Numbered from the stretch's first letter, positions 17,317 through 27,102 are shown. The stretch: DNA of 33,878 bases from Chlorogloeopsis fritschii PCC 6912 (GCF_000317285.1 NZ_AJLN01000088.1:1-33878); one strand, 5' to 3'. Translations and numbers: made by a program. The notes: generated from the sequence alone by a model not told the origin.

Positions 17317-17513
17317 TAATATTAATGAAGCAAATCAAATTTTAGGCTTGAAAATATTAAGATTTAGAATTTGCAAATATTCTAACTACTTAAATATTGG
17401 CAAATTAAAAGCATAGTAACTCCATTATTTTTTAAGTTACTAAATTAATTTACTGAACTTGATTTTTCACAGGAGTTTCTTTAGATTTTTGTTAAAAAAT
17501 GAAACACAAACAA

Positions 17514-17531
17514 GGGTGTAAAGGCACACCC
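17514..17531 (-). terminator. possible terminator after AAC(3)-like gene
   Basis: On the minus strand GGGTGT, a 6-nt loop and ACACCC form a short stem starting five bases after the stop codon. TTGTTTGTGTTTCATTTTTT follows. The stem is only 6 bp, so this is a modest call. Confidence 0.5.
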
Positions 17532-17535
17532 AATT

Positions 17536-18369
17536 TTACGGCAATGCCTCTGGCGTAAGGGAAACCCTCGCTCGCTCTGTCAACCAATTTTTTGCAAAGT
17601 CAACGGCAGTTCTGACCGGAAACAGCCTGGTAGTAGCGGAACCAACTTTTGAGACTTTGACGTTACCTGCTTGTTCAAAGTCGGTGCCCATTTCAACAAA
17701 ACAGTTGTCTTCAAACTCAATATCAGTGTAGAGTTTCCATACTCTCTTTCCCGCCTCCATAATCGCAGCCCCCTTGGAAACTCTTTTTGCTCCACTGATG
17801 CGGTACTCGGCGAGATGAAAGCAGGTAGAACTATCGTAGCCGACTCCCAGTAACAGTACCCAACCGTTCAAGTCATAGAGGCGAGCTAGGGGAGAACCCT
17901 CTCCAAGAGAGTCGTCTAGAGAGTGCTCCGTAACAATCGCTTTCGCGTGTTGCCCCCAAGCAGCAAATGAAACCGCAGGATGAGAACTCCGCAGCACATC
18001 AGGCCAAGTTCGAAATACTTCTACAATCTTGCCCATGCCTCGCGTGGGAGTTACCTGGGGGTCAAAAGCTGGCATCGTTTCTCGTATAATTGACCACCAT
18101 TTGGCTGGAACGGGTGGTGCTTGCCAATTAGCCGGATCGGAATAGTCGGCAGAATGGGTGGGCATTACCAAAGTTCCTGTCGGCGTGACGGCATCCATCA
18201 GCGCCTCAACCACTGTGACTGCACCACCACAAACCCATCCAAGGGAACTGAGGGAAGAGTGTACCATTACTGTCATGCCCTCTGCCAGCCCAAGTTGATG
18301 CAAGTCCCTTACCAGCGAGGCGCGAGTGCGAGGTGATGGTGTGCTTAAAATTATTTCCAGTTCACTCAT
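17536..18369 (-). CDS. AAC(3)-family N-acetyltransferase
   Basis: This 277-residue protein belongs to the aminoglycoside 3-N-acetyltransferase / YokD superfamily, which uses acetyl-CoA. The family landmarks are clear: VMVHSSLSSLGWVCGGA near residue 35, LVMPTHSADYSDP, TRGMGKIVEVFR, SSHPAVSFAAWGQHA with the conserved His, and LLLGVGYDSSTCFHLAEYR. The length is typical. Many chromosomal members have no demonstrated role in antibiotic resistance, so the natural substrate is open. The ATG at 18369 gives MSELEIILS. A weak terminator follows the stop. It is divergent from cydAB, sharing a 333-bp intergenic region that contains a small inverted-repeat element. Confidence 0.93.
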   Translation of the reverse strand: MSELEIILSTPSPRTRASLVRDLHQLGLAEGMTVMVHSSLSSLGWVCGGAVTVVEALMDAVTPTGTLVMPTHSADYSDPANWQAPPVPAKWWSIIRETMPAFDPQVTPTRGMGKIVEVFRTWPDVLRSSHPAVSFAAWGQHAKAIVTEHSLDDSLGEGSPLARLYDLNGWVLLLGVGYDSSTCFHLAEYRISGAKRVSKGAAIMEAGKRVWKLYTDIEFEDNCFVEMGTDFEQAGNVKVSKVGSATTRLFPVRTAVDFAKNWLTERARVSLTPEALP

Positions 18370-18466
18370 TTGGCATAGAAAGTAGGGAATAAAAAATCAT
18401 TAGTTGATTACTCCTTACTTAACACGGGAAGCATAGTAAGTGTAAGGCAGATGGCAGTAAAAACCG

Positions 18467-18531
18467 TAAGGTGGGCACTGTCCACCATCTTAAAATCAGG
18501 GTTTGAGGAAAGTTAGGCAGTGTCCACCCTA
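18467..18531. repeat. small inverted-repeat element
   Basis: GTAAGGTGGGCACTGTCC at 18467-18484 and GGCAGTGTCCACCCTAC ending at 18531 are near-perfect inverted ends of an element of about 65 bp. It resembles the GGTGGGCACTGCCC-type repeats common in filamentous cyanobacteria. It lies between the divergent AAC(3)-like gene and cydA. The rest of this 333-bp gap shows no gene. Confidence 0.6.
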
Positions 18532-18702
18532 CAAAAATTGCTTACAGTTTGCTAACCCCATCACCCCACACCCTTCTTTTTGACGACATTCAGTCATAGA
18601 TTAAAAATTTGTAAAGATTCGTCACTAATACAAGTATTCGTTGCTTATGTAGTGGATGACAATCCTGACACCTAGTTATTGAACCAGTGGAGGGAAGGGC
18701 TG

Positions 18703-20145
18703 ATGGAATTTTTGTCTGATACCGTAGTGCTGTCACGGATGCAGTTTGCGCTGACAGCTATATTCCATATGCTTTGGCCTGTGTTAAGTACAGGCATGGC
18801 AATTTATCTAGTCATTGTTGAGGGAGTATGGTTGAAGACCCGCAATCCAGATTACTATTACCATGCTCGTTTCTGGTCAAAACTCTATCTTTTGAATTTC
18901 GGTGTTGGCGTTGCTACGGGTATTCCAATGGAGTTTCAGTTTGGGACAAACTGGGCACCTTTTTCCGAAGCCGTCGGTAATTTTTTTGGCAGTGTGATTG
19001 GGTTTGAGGCTTCTTGGGCATTCATGCTGGAAGCTGCTTTTTTAGGGATTATGGTGTTCGGTTGGGAGCGAGTTCATCCCATCATTCACTTTATCTCTAC
19101 GATCTTGGTTGCCACTGGTGCCAATCTCTCAACTTTGTGGATTTTGACTGCAAGTTCGTGGATGCAAACGCCTACTGGTGGAGAAATGGTAAATGGTAAA
19201 TTTATTGTCCACGATTATTTTCAGGCGATTTTCAATCCATTCATGGCAGTCAGCGTGTCCCATATGTTTATTGCCACACTGGAGACTTCACTGTTTGTCA
19301 TTGGTGGAATTAGTGCTTGGTACATTCTCAACAATCGTCAAAGTGCCTTCTTTTCTAAAGCCTTTAAGATTGCCTTAGCAGCAGCGATCGCTGTTGCCCC
19401 ATTGCAGATATATATCGGGCATTTGAGTGCCGAACAAGTGTATTACTATCAGCCTTCCAAACTGGCAGCGATGGAAGCCCAGTGGGATACAATTCCAGGT
19501 GGTCAATCTGCCAATTGGAGTATTGTGGCATTGCCTAACGAAAAGGCAGAAAAGAATGATTGGGAAATTGCCATTCCCAACGGGCTGGGATACATTTTAG
19601 AACTCAAACAAAAGTTATCTGCACCCGTGCGTGGGTTGAAGGAATGGAAGCCGGAGGATCGGCCTCATTTAGTAGGTCTAATTTACTATTCTTTCCGGAT
19701 CATGGTAGGTATTGGCTTCTTGTTGGCAGGGTTAATGCTGTGGAGTACTCTACAGTGGCTACGCGGTAAACTCTCCCCAGAAAATATTGCTCAACAGCGT
19801 TGGTTAATGCGTGCTTGGATTTTTGCCGCTCCCTTAGGATATATCGCGGTAGATTCAGGGTGGATTGTGCGTTGTGTAGGACGTCAACCGTGGACAGTAT
19901 ATGGACTCCTCCGCACAGCCGATTCTGCCTCCCATGTACCTGCTACCAATGTCTTGGTATCTTTAATTGGCTTTGCCGTAACCTATAGCATTTTGTTTAT
20001 TGGTTACTTATACTTTGGTAGCCGCATTATCCGCAGAGGCCCAAGGTTAGACTTGCCAATGCCGGGAATGGAAACAAAACCCGCAGTAGAAACAACTCCA
20101 GGGCAATTTGTTCCCGATGAGCGTCCCGTAGAAGCACAGCAATAG
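18703..20145 (+). CDS. cydA: cytochrome bd quinol oxidase subunit I
   Basis: This is the 480-residue catalytic subunit of a bd-type terminal oxidase, which oxidises quinol and reduces oxygen to water. His22 (AIFHMLWP), His187 (SVSHMFIATLE) and Met334 (SFRIMVGIG, with Arg332) match known heme ligands and partners. The Q-loop is short, as in the cyanide-insensitive (CIO) class. In the GRQPW region the sequence is GWIVRCVGRQPW, so Cys391 occupies the position where E. coli CydA has Glu445. The start is the ATG at 18703, because GGAGGG lies about eight bases upstream; the TTG at 18679 lacks this. cydB follows after eight bases, giving a two-gene operon. In cyanobacteria the oxidase would serve thylakoid or plasma-membrane respiration and electron overflow. 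Confidence 0.96.
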   Translation: MEFLSDTVVLSRMQFALTAIFHMLWPVLSTGMAIYLVIVEGVWLKTRNPDYYYHARFWSKLYLLNFGVGVATGIPMEFQFGTNWAPFSEAVGNFFGSVIGFEASWAFMLEAAFLGIMVFGWERVHPIIHFISTILVATGANLSTLWILTASSWMQTPTGGEMVNGKFIVHDYFQAIFNPFMAVSVSHMFIATLETSLFVIGGISAWYILNNRQSAFFSKAFKIALAAAIAVAPLQIYIGHLSAEQVYYYQPSKLAAMEAQWDTIPGGQSANWSIVALPNEKAEKNDWEIAIPNGLGYILELKQKLSAPVRGLKEWKPEDRPHLVGLIYYSFRIMVGIGFLLAGLMLWSTLQWLRGKLSPENIAQQRWLMRAWIFAAPLGYIAVDSGWIVRCVGRQPWTVYGLLRTADSASHVPATNVLVSLIGFAVTYSILFIGYLYFGSRIIRRGPRLDLPMPGMETKPAVETTPGQFVPDERPVEAQQ

Positions 20146-20153
20146 GAGATGAT

Positions 20154-21167
20154 ATGGAGACGCTAACTTATTTTTTACCACAGGTTTGGTTTGGAATTTT
20201 AGCCCTTTTTCTCTTCCTCTATGTGATGCTGGATGGGTTTGATTTGGGAGTGGGAATTTTGTCCTTGACTGCTTCCAATGAAGAACGCCGTGGAATCTTA
20301 ATGACTAGTTTGAGTAACATTTGGGATGCTAACGAAACCTGGTTAGTACTGATGGGAGGAGGTTTATTTGGAGCTTTTCCTCTTGCCTATGGCACAATCT
20401 TGAATGCTCTTTACATCCCGATTCTGTTAATGGTGTTTGGGCTGATATTTCGTGCTGTGGCGTTTGAGTTCCGCGAACAAGCAAAACGGAAATTATTTTG
20501 GAACTTTGCTTTTGGCGCAGGGAGTTTTCTGGCAGCACTCGGTCAAGGATTTGCTCTTGGCGGTGTACTAAAGGGAATTAATGTAGATCAAGCAGGGCAT
20601 TTTATCGGTACAACTTGGGATTGGTTAAGTTGGCAAACTATATTGGTAGCTTTGACACTAATTCAAGGTTATGTGCTGATTGGCTCAAATTACTTGATTT
20701 GGAAAACTACAGGCGAACTCCAAGAAACCCATTACAAAACAGCGAAAATTGCAGCGGTGACAACCCTAATCGGAGCAATTTTGATTACTATTACAACTCC
20801 GATATTTTATGAGTACGCGAGAGAGCGTTTGTTTCATCGTCCTCTGGTTTATGTCTTTGCCGCGATTCCTTTGCTAGGAGTTTTGTTGATTTCGCTACTA
20901 ATTAGGAGTTTATTTCGTAAAGAAGAGAGGGCACCATTTATTTGGACAATTTTGCTTTTCTTGCTCACGTTTATTGGGTTGGCAATGGTTGTTTTCCCCT
21001 ACATTATTCCGACTCAAATCACCATTTATGAAGCTGCCGCCGATCCTAGTGCGCTGGTATTCATGATTATTCTTATCGGTGCGCTCATCCCTGTAATGTT
21101 GTTTTATAACATCTATCAGTACATTGTGTTTCGGGGTAAGGTTACTGGCGGACACTATGGGGAATAG
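20154..21167 (+). CDS. cydB: cytochrome bd quinol oxidase subunit II
   Basis: This 337-residue membrane protein is subunit II of the bd oxidase and stabilises subunit I. The family N-terminus is clear: LPQVWFGILALFLFLYVMLD followed by GFDLGVGIL. So is the segment NIWDANETWLVLMGGGLFGA with its conserved Trp/Asp/Glu residues, and the remaining hydrophobic helices are in place. The length matches cyanobacterial and CIO-type CydB. It starts eight bases after the cydA stop, with GGAG just before the ATG, so the two are translated from one mRNA. A GTAGAGACG hairpin directly after the stop (21173-21204) may end transcription. No cydX-type small subunit or cydDC assembly genes are visible nearby. Confidence 0.96.
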   Translation: METLTYFLPQVWFGILALFLFLYVMLDGFDLGVGILSLTASNEERRGILMTSLSNIWDANETWLVLMGGGLFGAFPLAYGTILNALYIPILLMVFGLIFRAVAFEFREQAKRKLFWNFAFGAGSFLAALGQGFALGGVLKGINVDQAGHFIGTTWDWLSWQTILVALTLIQGYVLIGSNYLIWKTTGELQETHYKTAKIAAVTTLIGAILITITTPIFYEYARERLFHRPLVYVFAAIPLLGVLLISLLIRSLFRKEERAPFIWTILLFLLTFIGLAMVVFPYIIPTQITIYEAAADPSALVFMIILIGALIPVMLFYNIYQYIVFRGKVTGGHYGE

Positions 21168-21172
21168 TGATG

Positions 21173-21204
21173 TGTAGAGACGTTTCAAACAGCGCGTCTC
21201 TACA
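21173..21204 (+). terminator. hairpin after cydB
   Basis: TGTAGAGACG at 21173-21182 pairs with CGTCTCTACA at 21195-21204 in a 10-bp perfect stem, beginning five bases after the cydB stop. No T-tract follows, so it could be a stabiliser or a recruited repeat. The arms are the same as in the palindrome at 589-618. Confidence 0.55.
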
Positions 21205-21291
21205 TTGCTGCTCTGACATTGGTGGACAAGAAGTGAATTCTAGGTATAGTTTGGACTAAAATCACCTTACAGACAATCTTCTGGCTACTTT

Positions 21292-22644
21292 CTAATACAT
21301 CCTAGTTGCCACACGCTCTCGTCCACCTTGATGTAGGATTACGTGTGATGCTTTGCCTGTCTCATCTACTACAAATGTGCGTTGAGCATCTATTAGCTTC
21401 ATAAAAAACTTTGTTGATGACTCTGGAAACAATTCAACTCTTTCCTGTCCAGCCCATTGAGCAAAAATGCGATCGCACTCTTTTGTAACTATCATCACCC
21501 ATCCCGGCTCCAATTCATATTGCCCGACGTAGGCATCATAAATCGCGGGATCAAGTGCGATCGCTTGCCGTTTTTTAGGCAGCTGATAAGGTTCATCAAA
21601 CAAAATTGCAGCCAAATCATTTGCAATAGCTACAACTGGTGTTGCTACTGCTGGATCTATGTTGGTAAGCACAATAATAGAAACTTGTTCATCTGGATAT
21701 CTAGCAATGCGAGTGCTAAAACCATCAATCCCGCCACCGTGATACAAAAGCTTGCGTTTAAAGTGAGTACATATAATTCCCCCATAACCGTGGTAATATC
21801 CTTTACCATCTTCTGCTGCACGAATCGTAACCTTGGGTGTAAACATCATCTCTCTAGACGCCTCACTCAGTACTACATCGGTATAAAGTCCTTGCTCCCA
21901 TTTGTAAAGATCCTCAATGGTTGAGTACATTGCCCCTGCACCCGATGGCCATGACATATCGATAAAATCTGCGTTTTGATAAGTTTCGCCAGTAAAAACA
22001 TAGCCCGAAGCTCGATGGGACAAAATCACCTCTTGGCGATCGCAGCCTGAGTCAAACATTTCTAAAGGTTTAAGAATTTGGTGTTGCAGGTAGTCGGCGT
22101 AGGAGTAACCGGAGACTGTTTCAATAATTTTGGTGAGTACCACGTAACCAGAGTTTGTATATTGATAACGCTCACCTGGCGTAAACTCTAATGGTTCACT
22201 ACTAAACCTGGTAATCAAATCATTCAGAGTTACCTTGATTTTCTTTGTCTGCTCAAAGCTAGAAAATTCTGTGTAATTGGGAATACCTGAAGTGTGGTTA
22301 AGCAGGTGATGAATAGTAATTTTTTTACCGTTAGGGTAGTCGGGCAAATAGTTTGAAATCGAATCCTGTACCTCTAGCAAACCTTGCTCTTGAAGTTGGA
22401 GAATTGCCGTCGCTGTGAACTGCTTGGTAATCGAACCGAGACGAAACTTTGTCTGGGGTGTATTTGGAACATTATGTTCAAGGTTAGCCATGCCGTAACC
22501 TGCACTTAAGAGTACTTCACCTGCACGGGCAACCAATACCGATCCCATAAAGTAGCGATTGCCTAGACACGCTTGCAGATAAGCTGTCATCTCGTCAGCA
22601 ACAGCTAGATGACTAAACTGTGACTGTTTTCTTTGCTCGTCCAT
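21292..22644 (-). CDS. serine hydrolase, class C beta-lactamase family
   Basis: This 450-residue protein has the penicillin-binding/class C beta-lactamase fold. The catalytic SxxK is Ser71-Ile-Thr-Lys74 (FRLGSITKQFTATAIL), the YxN motif is Tyr162-Thr-Asn164 (YQYTNSGYVVL), and the third motif is HGG in LLYHGGGIDGF. The HHLLNHTSGIPNYTEF block is also diagnostic. The protein begins MDEQRKQSQF without a signal peptide, so it is probably cytoplasmic, unlike true beta-lactamases. The extra C-terminal region of about 110 residues (AIYDAYVGQYELEPGW) is common in esterase-like members. It is likely a peptidase or esterase; antibiotic hydrolysis is not implied. It converges on cydB and stands alone on its strand. 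Confidence 0.9.
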   Translation of the reverse strand: MDEQRKQSQFSHLAVADEMTAYLQACLGNRYFMGSVLVARAGEVLLSAGYGMANLEHNVPNTPQTKFRLGSITKQFTATAILQLQEQGLLEVQDSISNYLPDYPNGKKITIHHLLNHTSGIPNYTEFSSFEQTKKIKVTLNDLITRFSSEPLEFTPGERYQYTNSGYVVLTKIIETVSGYSYADYLQHQILKPLEMFDSGCDRQEVILSHRASGYVFTGETYQNADFIDMSWPSGAGAMYSTIEDLYKWEQGLYTDVVLSEASREMMFTPKVTIRAAEDGKGYYHGYGGIICTHFKRKLLYHGGGIDGFSTRIARYPDEQVSIIVLTNIDPAVATPVVAIANDLAAILFDEPYQLPKKRQAIALDPAIYDAYVGQYELEPGWVMIVTKECDRIFAQWAGQERVELFPESSTKFFMKLIDAQRTFVVDETGKASHVILHQGGRERVATRMY

Positions 22645-22766
22645 GCAGACTCACCAAGATTACGACTAATAAGGACGTACCACATACAGCATAAATCCCC
22701 AAGAGCGATCGCCCTTGAGGGTTGCAAAGATGTTAATTTTCTTTAATCGAGGAAACAACTGCAATC

Positions 22767-23090
22767 CTAACTACTAGCAGTAGCAGTTGGCTTCTTCCGC
22801 ATCCTTTCAAAATAGTCTTCCCAGAATTTCTTTTGAGCGTCTAGCATCATCTGGTTATTTTTTTCTTGGGCTTCCAGGAAAGATTTCACAATTTCTTCTT
22901 GGAAATCCAGGGATTTATTAAAAGCTTCGGAGAGATTTTCTTCTCGTTGCATATTCGGCAAATTTTCTAGGCAGGTGTCTAAAAATGTTTTCTGCCAATC
23001 ACTAAACTGCTTTTGCCACTCGTTGAATTGCTTTTGGTACTCGTCAAAATAGGTGGTATACATTTGACGCTTAACCGCTACATACCCCAT
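22767..23090 (-). CDS. helical hypothetical protein, phasin-like character
   Basis: This 107-residue protein is predicted to be almost wholly alpha-helical, with repeated aromatic/Gln heptad-like spacing at the start (YFDEYQKQFNEWQKQFSDWQ) and charged amphipathic helices later (SLDFQEEIVKSFLEAQEKNN, KKFWEDYFERMRKK). It has no Cys-rich, catalytic or membrane motif. The pattern is reminiscent of phasins or PHA-synthase-associated helical proteins, which is inference only. The ATG at 23090 lacks a good ribosome-binding site, and an ATG at 23063 (MYTTYFDEYQ) is an alternative. It is probably a real gene, because the frame is clean and the composition strongly coiled-coil-like. Neighbours give no clue. 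Confidence 0.6.
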   Translation of the reverse strand: MGYVAVKRQMYTTYFDEYQKQFNEWQKQFSDWQKTFLDTCLENLPNMQREENLSEAFNKSLDFQEEIVKSFLEAQEKNNQMMLDAQKKFWEDYFERMRKKPTATASS

Positions 23091-23226
23091 TTGGCTGTTT
23101 TAGGGAGGAAGTGGGGCGGTGTTTGCCACTTCCCTATGAGTAAATACTCATCTACTAATAGTATATGCCATTGGGATTAGTTCAATTTCACCCACTTTAC
23201 AGAAGTTTGCAACCATTCGTCATCCA

Positions 23227-23318
23227 TAGGACTTACGCAAAATTCCTCTCAAATTCTCTTTCCTCCGTGTCCTCCGCGTACTCTGCGGTTTATTATTCGA
23301 TAACTCGTGCGTAATACC
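23227..23318. repeat. GGACTTACGCA inverted-end repeat
   Basis: AGGACTTACGCA near 23227 and TGCGTAATACC near 23308-23318 form imperfect inverted ends. They enclose CTCCGTGTCCTCCGCGTACT and the following CTCTGCGGTTT, a repeat style that is very common between cyanobacterial genes. The surrounding gap, 23091-23390, shows no gene. Confidence 0.5.
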
Positions 23319-23390
23319 ATTTCACGAAATACCTGATACAAATGATTAGTCTCATCCAAAATCGGAGCGATCGCGAAATTTTTGCAGGCA

Positions 23391-26159
23391 TCACAAATCA
23401 ATCTCTGCTTTTACCAGATCTGGCATACGATCCAGGCGAAAGCCAGCCTTTTCGCAGGTTCTTTGCATGGCTGTGTTCTCCGGTAAAATGTCAGCAGTGA
23501 TGCGCTTAATGTGTTCATTGCGAGCAACTTGCAGTAGTCGTTTGAGCAATTCAGTGCCCAATCCTTGGTACTGGAATTTGTCACTAACCAGCAAGGCAAA
23601 TTCTGATTCACTCAAACCATGTAATTTTGTCAATCTGCCTAGCGCTATAATTTCACGCTCATTTGTAGTTGGGTTTTTATATTCCGCAACAAGTGCCATT
23701 TCGCGATCGTAATCAATACAGCACAGACGTATCAGTCGTTCGTGGGCAATTCGCTGACTTAGTTTAACTAAATTGAAGTAACGAAAATAAACACTTTGCT
23801 CTGACAGCGTTTTATGAAATTGCACAGCTAGCGGTTCATCTTCAGGACGAATAGGGCGGATGATAACTTGTGTGCCATCTTTCAGCGTCCAAGGTGTAGC
23901 GTATTGCGTTGGATAGGGACGAATTGCTATTTTTGGCAGTTCTTCTGACTTGACATCGGCTGGATGAAGGACAATTCGCGCATCTAGGGCGATCGGATCT
24001 GGAGAGGTTTTAATTGTAGAAGCAAACAAGGGATTAATATCAATTTCTTTGATCCAACGTTGTTCTACCACTAGTTGGGAGAATCTTACTAATAGTTGCT
24101 CAACAGCGGCAAGATTTACTGGTGAGCGTCCCCGCACGCCTTTAAGCGCCTTATAAATTTGAGTTTGTTCCATCATCCGCCGCGCCAAGGTTGTGTTGAG
24201 GGGAGGAAGTGCGATCGCTCTATCTTTAAATACTTCTACTAATTGTCCCCCTGCACCAAACAATAATACCGGGCCAAACTGCGGATCGAGGCTACTGCCG
24301 ACAATCAATTCGTAGCCGTCGTTCAGGTTCAACATTTGCTGCACCGTCACTCCTAAGAAGTGTTCTGCTCCCACTTTTTCTGTCACAGAGGTTTTAATGG
24401 CGTGGTAAGCCCAGCGCACAGCTTTGGCATCCATGAGATTTAACTGCACGCCTCCAACATCAGTTTTATGGGTAATTGTCTTTGACAAAAGTTTGAGTAC
24501 TACTGGATAACCAAGAGAATTGGCACAATCAACGGCTTCATCTGCTGTGGCAGCCACGCAGACTTGCACGGTGGGAATACCATAGGCTTCCAGAATTTGT
24601 TTTGATTCCATCTCTGTGAGAATGGTTCGCCCTGCCTGACGGGCTGTTTCAATTAACTTTTCGGCAAAGGTGCGATCGGGTAATTTATCCCATTTTTCTA
24701 CTAGCACCGGAGTTTCGTAGATGCCGCGCAGGTTATATGTGTACTGCCACATATAAGTAAATACACGTGCTGCCGAATCCGGATATGGATAAGTGGAAAT
24801 ACTGGCACGATTGAGAATCGCTTCTCCTGCCATCACCTCTGCTCCCCCCATCCAACTTGCCAGGATGGGTTTGCCTTGTAAAGTCTGCTCGTGAAGCGCC
24901 TCCACACAAGATTTCAGCCGTTCCGCAGTTTGGGTAGGATCGGTCATTGCCTGGGGAGTGAGAATCACCAAAAACCCATCACTATGAGGATCTTTGGCAG
25001 CAATTTCTAGAGTTTTGGCATAGCGTTCCGGATCGGCATCTCCCAAAATGTCGATTGGATTACTGCGACTCCAATAAGGTGGCAAAAATTCATTGCCTGC
25101 AGCAATTGTATCTGACGAAAGCTCTGCCAGTTCTCCACCTGTGCTAACTAGACAATCAGTTGCCAGTACTCCCGGCCCACCTGCATTAGTGATAATAGTT
25201 AGGCGCGGGCCTTTAGGACGAGGCTGTTTTGCTAGTACCTCCGCCATGTTAAACAATTCAGAAATCCTGGTGACTCTCAATACCCCACTACGCCGAAAGG
25301 CAGCATCGAGTACCTCGTCACTGCCTGTGAGCGCTCCTGTGTGAGAAGCCGAGGCTTTGGCAGCTGCCTCTGTCCGACCTGCTTTAATGACAATAATGGG
25401 CTTAGTTAGCGCTACCTCACGAGCCGCAGACAGAAACGAGCGTGCATCTCCTATCGATTCCATGTAAATAACTATACTTTGGGTGCGGGGATCATCACCA
25501 AGATAGTAAATTAGATCTCCCCAACCCACATCGAGCATTGAGCCGATAGAAACAAAAGCACTGAACCCAACATTTTCTCGCAAGCTCCAGTCCAGAATAG
25601 ATGTGCATAGTGCGCCACTCTGACTGATGAAGCCCACCTTCCCCGGACGAGCGATCGCGCTAGCAAAAGTAGCATTGAGTCCCGTATGAGGATTCATTAT
25701 TCCCAAACAATTGGGGCCGATAATTCTAAGTTTACCTTTACGAGCTTCCTGTAAAATCTCTTGTTCTAGTTCTATCCCAGGTTCACCAATTTCCTTAAAA
25801 CCAGCAGAGATGATAACTGCACTTTTTACCCCAGCTTCTACACACTGCCGTACTATACCAGGAACTGTTGAAGCGGGTGTGGCTATAACTGCCAAATCTA
25901 CAGGTTCTGGTACTTCTGCAATATTTTTGTAAGCTTTAATACCCATAACACTATGGTGTTTGGGATTTACAGGAAACACCGTGCCCCCGAAGGGGTTACT
26001 AATCAAGTTCCACAGTAAGGTACGTCCTACACTTCCAGGCGAGTCGCTCGCACCTATGACAGCAACTGCCTCCGGTAAAAAAATAGAACTGAGGGGTTGG
26101 CGTTCGGAACGTAGAATGTCATAGGTGGGATCGGTTTTAAATTTGCTGCTGGATTGCAT
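23391..26159 (-). CDS. NDP-forming acyl-CoA synthetase fused to GNAT
   Basis: This 922-residue protein joins an acetate--CoA ligase (ADP-forming) type region to a C-terminal GNAT acetyltransferase. The layout is a CoA-binding Rossmann domain ([16 protein letters not shown] near residue 30), a succinyl-CoA-ligase-like domain with the phospho-His candidate His273 ([20 protein letters not shown]), an ATP-grasp domain (about 500-730) and GNAT (about 745-922) with the acetyl-CoA loop [16 protein letters not shown]. The architecture is that of Pat-type protein lysine acetyltransferases. Here the catalytic His is kept, so the ligase part may be active. The ATG at 26159 is chosen because AAGGA precedes it and homology begins at once. 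The open frame to 26267 adds 36 unrelated residues. It is transcribed alone. Confidence 0.92.
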   Translation of the reverse strand: MQSSSKFKTDPTYDILRSERQPLSSIFLPEAVAVIGASDSPGSVGRTLLWNLISNPFGGTVFPVNPKHHSVMGIKAYKNIAEVPEPVDLAVIATPASTVPGIVRQCVEAGVKSAVIISAGFKEIGEPGIELEQEILQEARKGKLRIIGPNCLGIMNPHTGLNATFASAIARPGKVGFISQSGALCTSILDWSLRENVGFSAFVSIGSMLDVGWGDLIYYLGDDPRTQSIVIYMESIGDARSFLSAAREVALTKPIIVIKAGRTEAAAKASASHTGALTGSDEVLDAAFRRSGVLRVTRISELFNMAEVLAKQPRPKGPRLTIITNAGGPGVLATDCLVSTGGELAELSSDTIAAGNEFLPPYWSRSNPIDILGDADPERYAKTLEIAAKDPHSDGFLVILTPQAMTDPTQTAERLKSCVEALHEQTLQGKPILASWMGGAEVMAGEAILNRASISTYPYPDSAARVFTYMWQYTYNLRGIYETPVLVEKWDKLPDRTFAEKLIETARQAGRTILTEMESKQILEAYGIPTVQVCVAATADEAVDCANSLGYPVVLKLLSKTITHKTDVGGVQLNLMDAKAVRWAYHAIKTSVTEKVGAEHFLGVTVQQMLNLNDGYELIVGSSLDPQFGPVLLFGAGGQLVEVFKDRAIALPPLNTTLARRMMEQTQIYKALKGVRGRSPVNLAAVEQLLVRFSQLVVEQRWIKEIDINPLFASTIKTSPDPIALDARIVLHPADVKSEELPKIAIRPYPTQYATPWTLKDGTQVIIRPIRPEDEPLAVQFHKTLSEQSVYFRYFNLVKLSQRIAHERLIRLCCIDYDREMALVAEYKNPTTNEREIIALGRLTKLHGLSESEFALLVSDKFQYQGLGTELLKRLLQVARNEHIKRITADILPENTAMQRTCEKAGFRLDRMPDLVKAEIDL

Positions 26160-26309
26160 ATTGCGAAAATTCCTTAACGAGGACACCCTTGTAAAGGTAC
26201 TAAATCCAGCTCGTAGGTTAAAAGAAATAGTTGAGGAACTTGTGAGGAAATTTAATAAATATCGCAATCATTTTTCATGCTTGGTATCAAAAATGAAACA
26301 CAAGATACT

Positions 26310-26753
26310 TTACTTTCTTTCTGCACAACCTTCTAAAACTGTATTGCCCAAGATCAAAGTTGCTGAGTAGGGATAATTCTTGTCAGACATACCATCACTA
26401 CAGGCACTTACTTTTTTGATCGTGAGTATACTATGATTGCCTTTACCCCTCAATCTGTAAACTCTGACTAAATCTGCTGGACGACCTGCTGCTGTTAATG
26501 GTGCAACATATGGGAATGTTAACTTGCGAGTGTCCGGCGAAGAGTAAACGATTCCGCTTTTGCTAACAGTAACATTCCAAAATGGTTCGGTTCCCCGAAT
26601 AATAAATTCTTCTACTTTGGCATTATTGCCAGCAAAGGCAGCATCTATCTTTAGAAATCCTAATTCTTTATTAAGACTGATATGAGCAAAGACTGCTAAT
26701 GTGGTGGTACAAATTCCCAAACTTAAGATGCTGGATACAAGAGCTTTTTTCAT
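26310..26753 (-). CDS. secreted COG3650-like protein
   Basis: This is a 147-residue exported protein. It has a positively charged start (MKK), a hydrophobic core and a probable cleavage near IDAAFAGN (about residue 41). The mature part contains the GTEPFWNVTVSKSGIVYSSP strand pattern and ends PYSATLILGNTVLEGCAERK, both characteristic of COG3650 / YliI-like small periplasmic beta-proteins whose role is uncertain. Cys118 and Cys143 could form a disulfide. There is no lipobox Cys after the signal. A weak or absent ribosome-binding site precedes the ATG. It lies upstream of the synthetase gene on the same strand, with a 150-bp gap, and may be independent. Confidence 0.75.
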   Translation of the reverse strand: MKKALVSSILSLGICTTTLAVFAHISLNKELGFLKIDAAFAGNNAKVEEFIIRGTEPFWNVTVSKSGIVYSSPDTRKLTFPYVAPLTAAGRPADLVRVYRLRGKGNHSILTIKKVSACSDGMSDKNYPYSATLILGNTVLEGCAERK

Positions 26754-26903
26754 AAAAATCGAGCCGCTTTAAATTCTAATTGAATGACACAAAAAAATTA
26801 TCAATAGTTTCCACTAGAGATTGAAGTGATGTCTAATGATGTGAAATCCTCTGTACTTTAGCCAGCGATGAGCTTAATACTTACTCTGCCAGCCTACAGA
26901 GAG

Positions 26904-27102
26904 ATGGAAATTTTTTTAGAGAAAGGTGGACAAATTCCAGCTATTACCCTAACTGCCTATGCTGGAGAATACTATCAGACGTCAGGCGCTTGCAGTTGGC
27001 TTTGAGTTGCATATCTACAAGCCTGTAGTGCCAGAAGATTTAGTTAAGGCGATCGCTCAAGTTATGAGTAAAGCTCATTGTGCATCCTCATTTCAGCGCT
27101 AA
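26904..27102 (+). pseudogene. receiver-domain remnant, frameshifted
   Basis: Two adjoining frames together encode the end of a response-regulator receiver. The first gives GGQIPAITLTAYAGEYYQ. Near 26982 the reading shifts to a frame giving RRQALAVGFELHIYKPVVPE, then DLVKAIAQVM and a stop at 27100-27102. The conserved Thr/Ala block (LTAYA) and the Lys-Pro (YKP) are present, but the phospho-Asp half is missing. It looks like the C-terminus of a lost hybrid kinase. The rest of the 26754-27318 gap shows no other gene. Confidence 0.75.

Noticed and set aside
17536-18369. Acquired antibiotic-resistance gene
   Set aside because: The family includes many chromosomal enzymes of unknown substrate; no integron, transposon or atypical composition surrounds it.
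21292-22644. True secreted beta-lactamase
   Set aside because: No signal peptide is present and a long esterase-like C-terminal region follows the catalytic domain.
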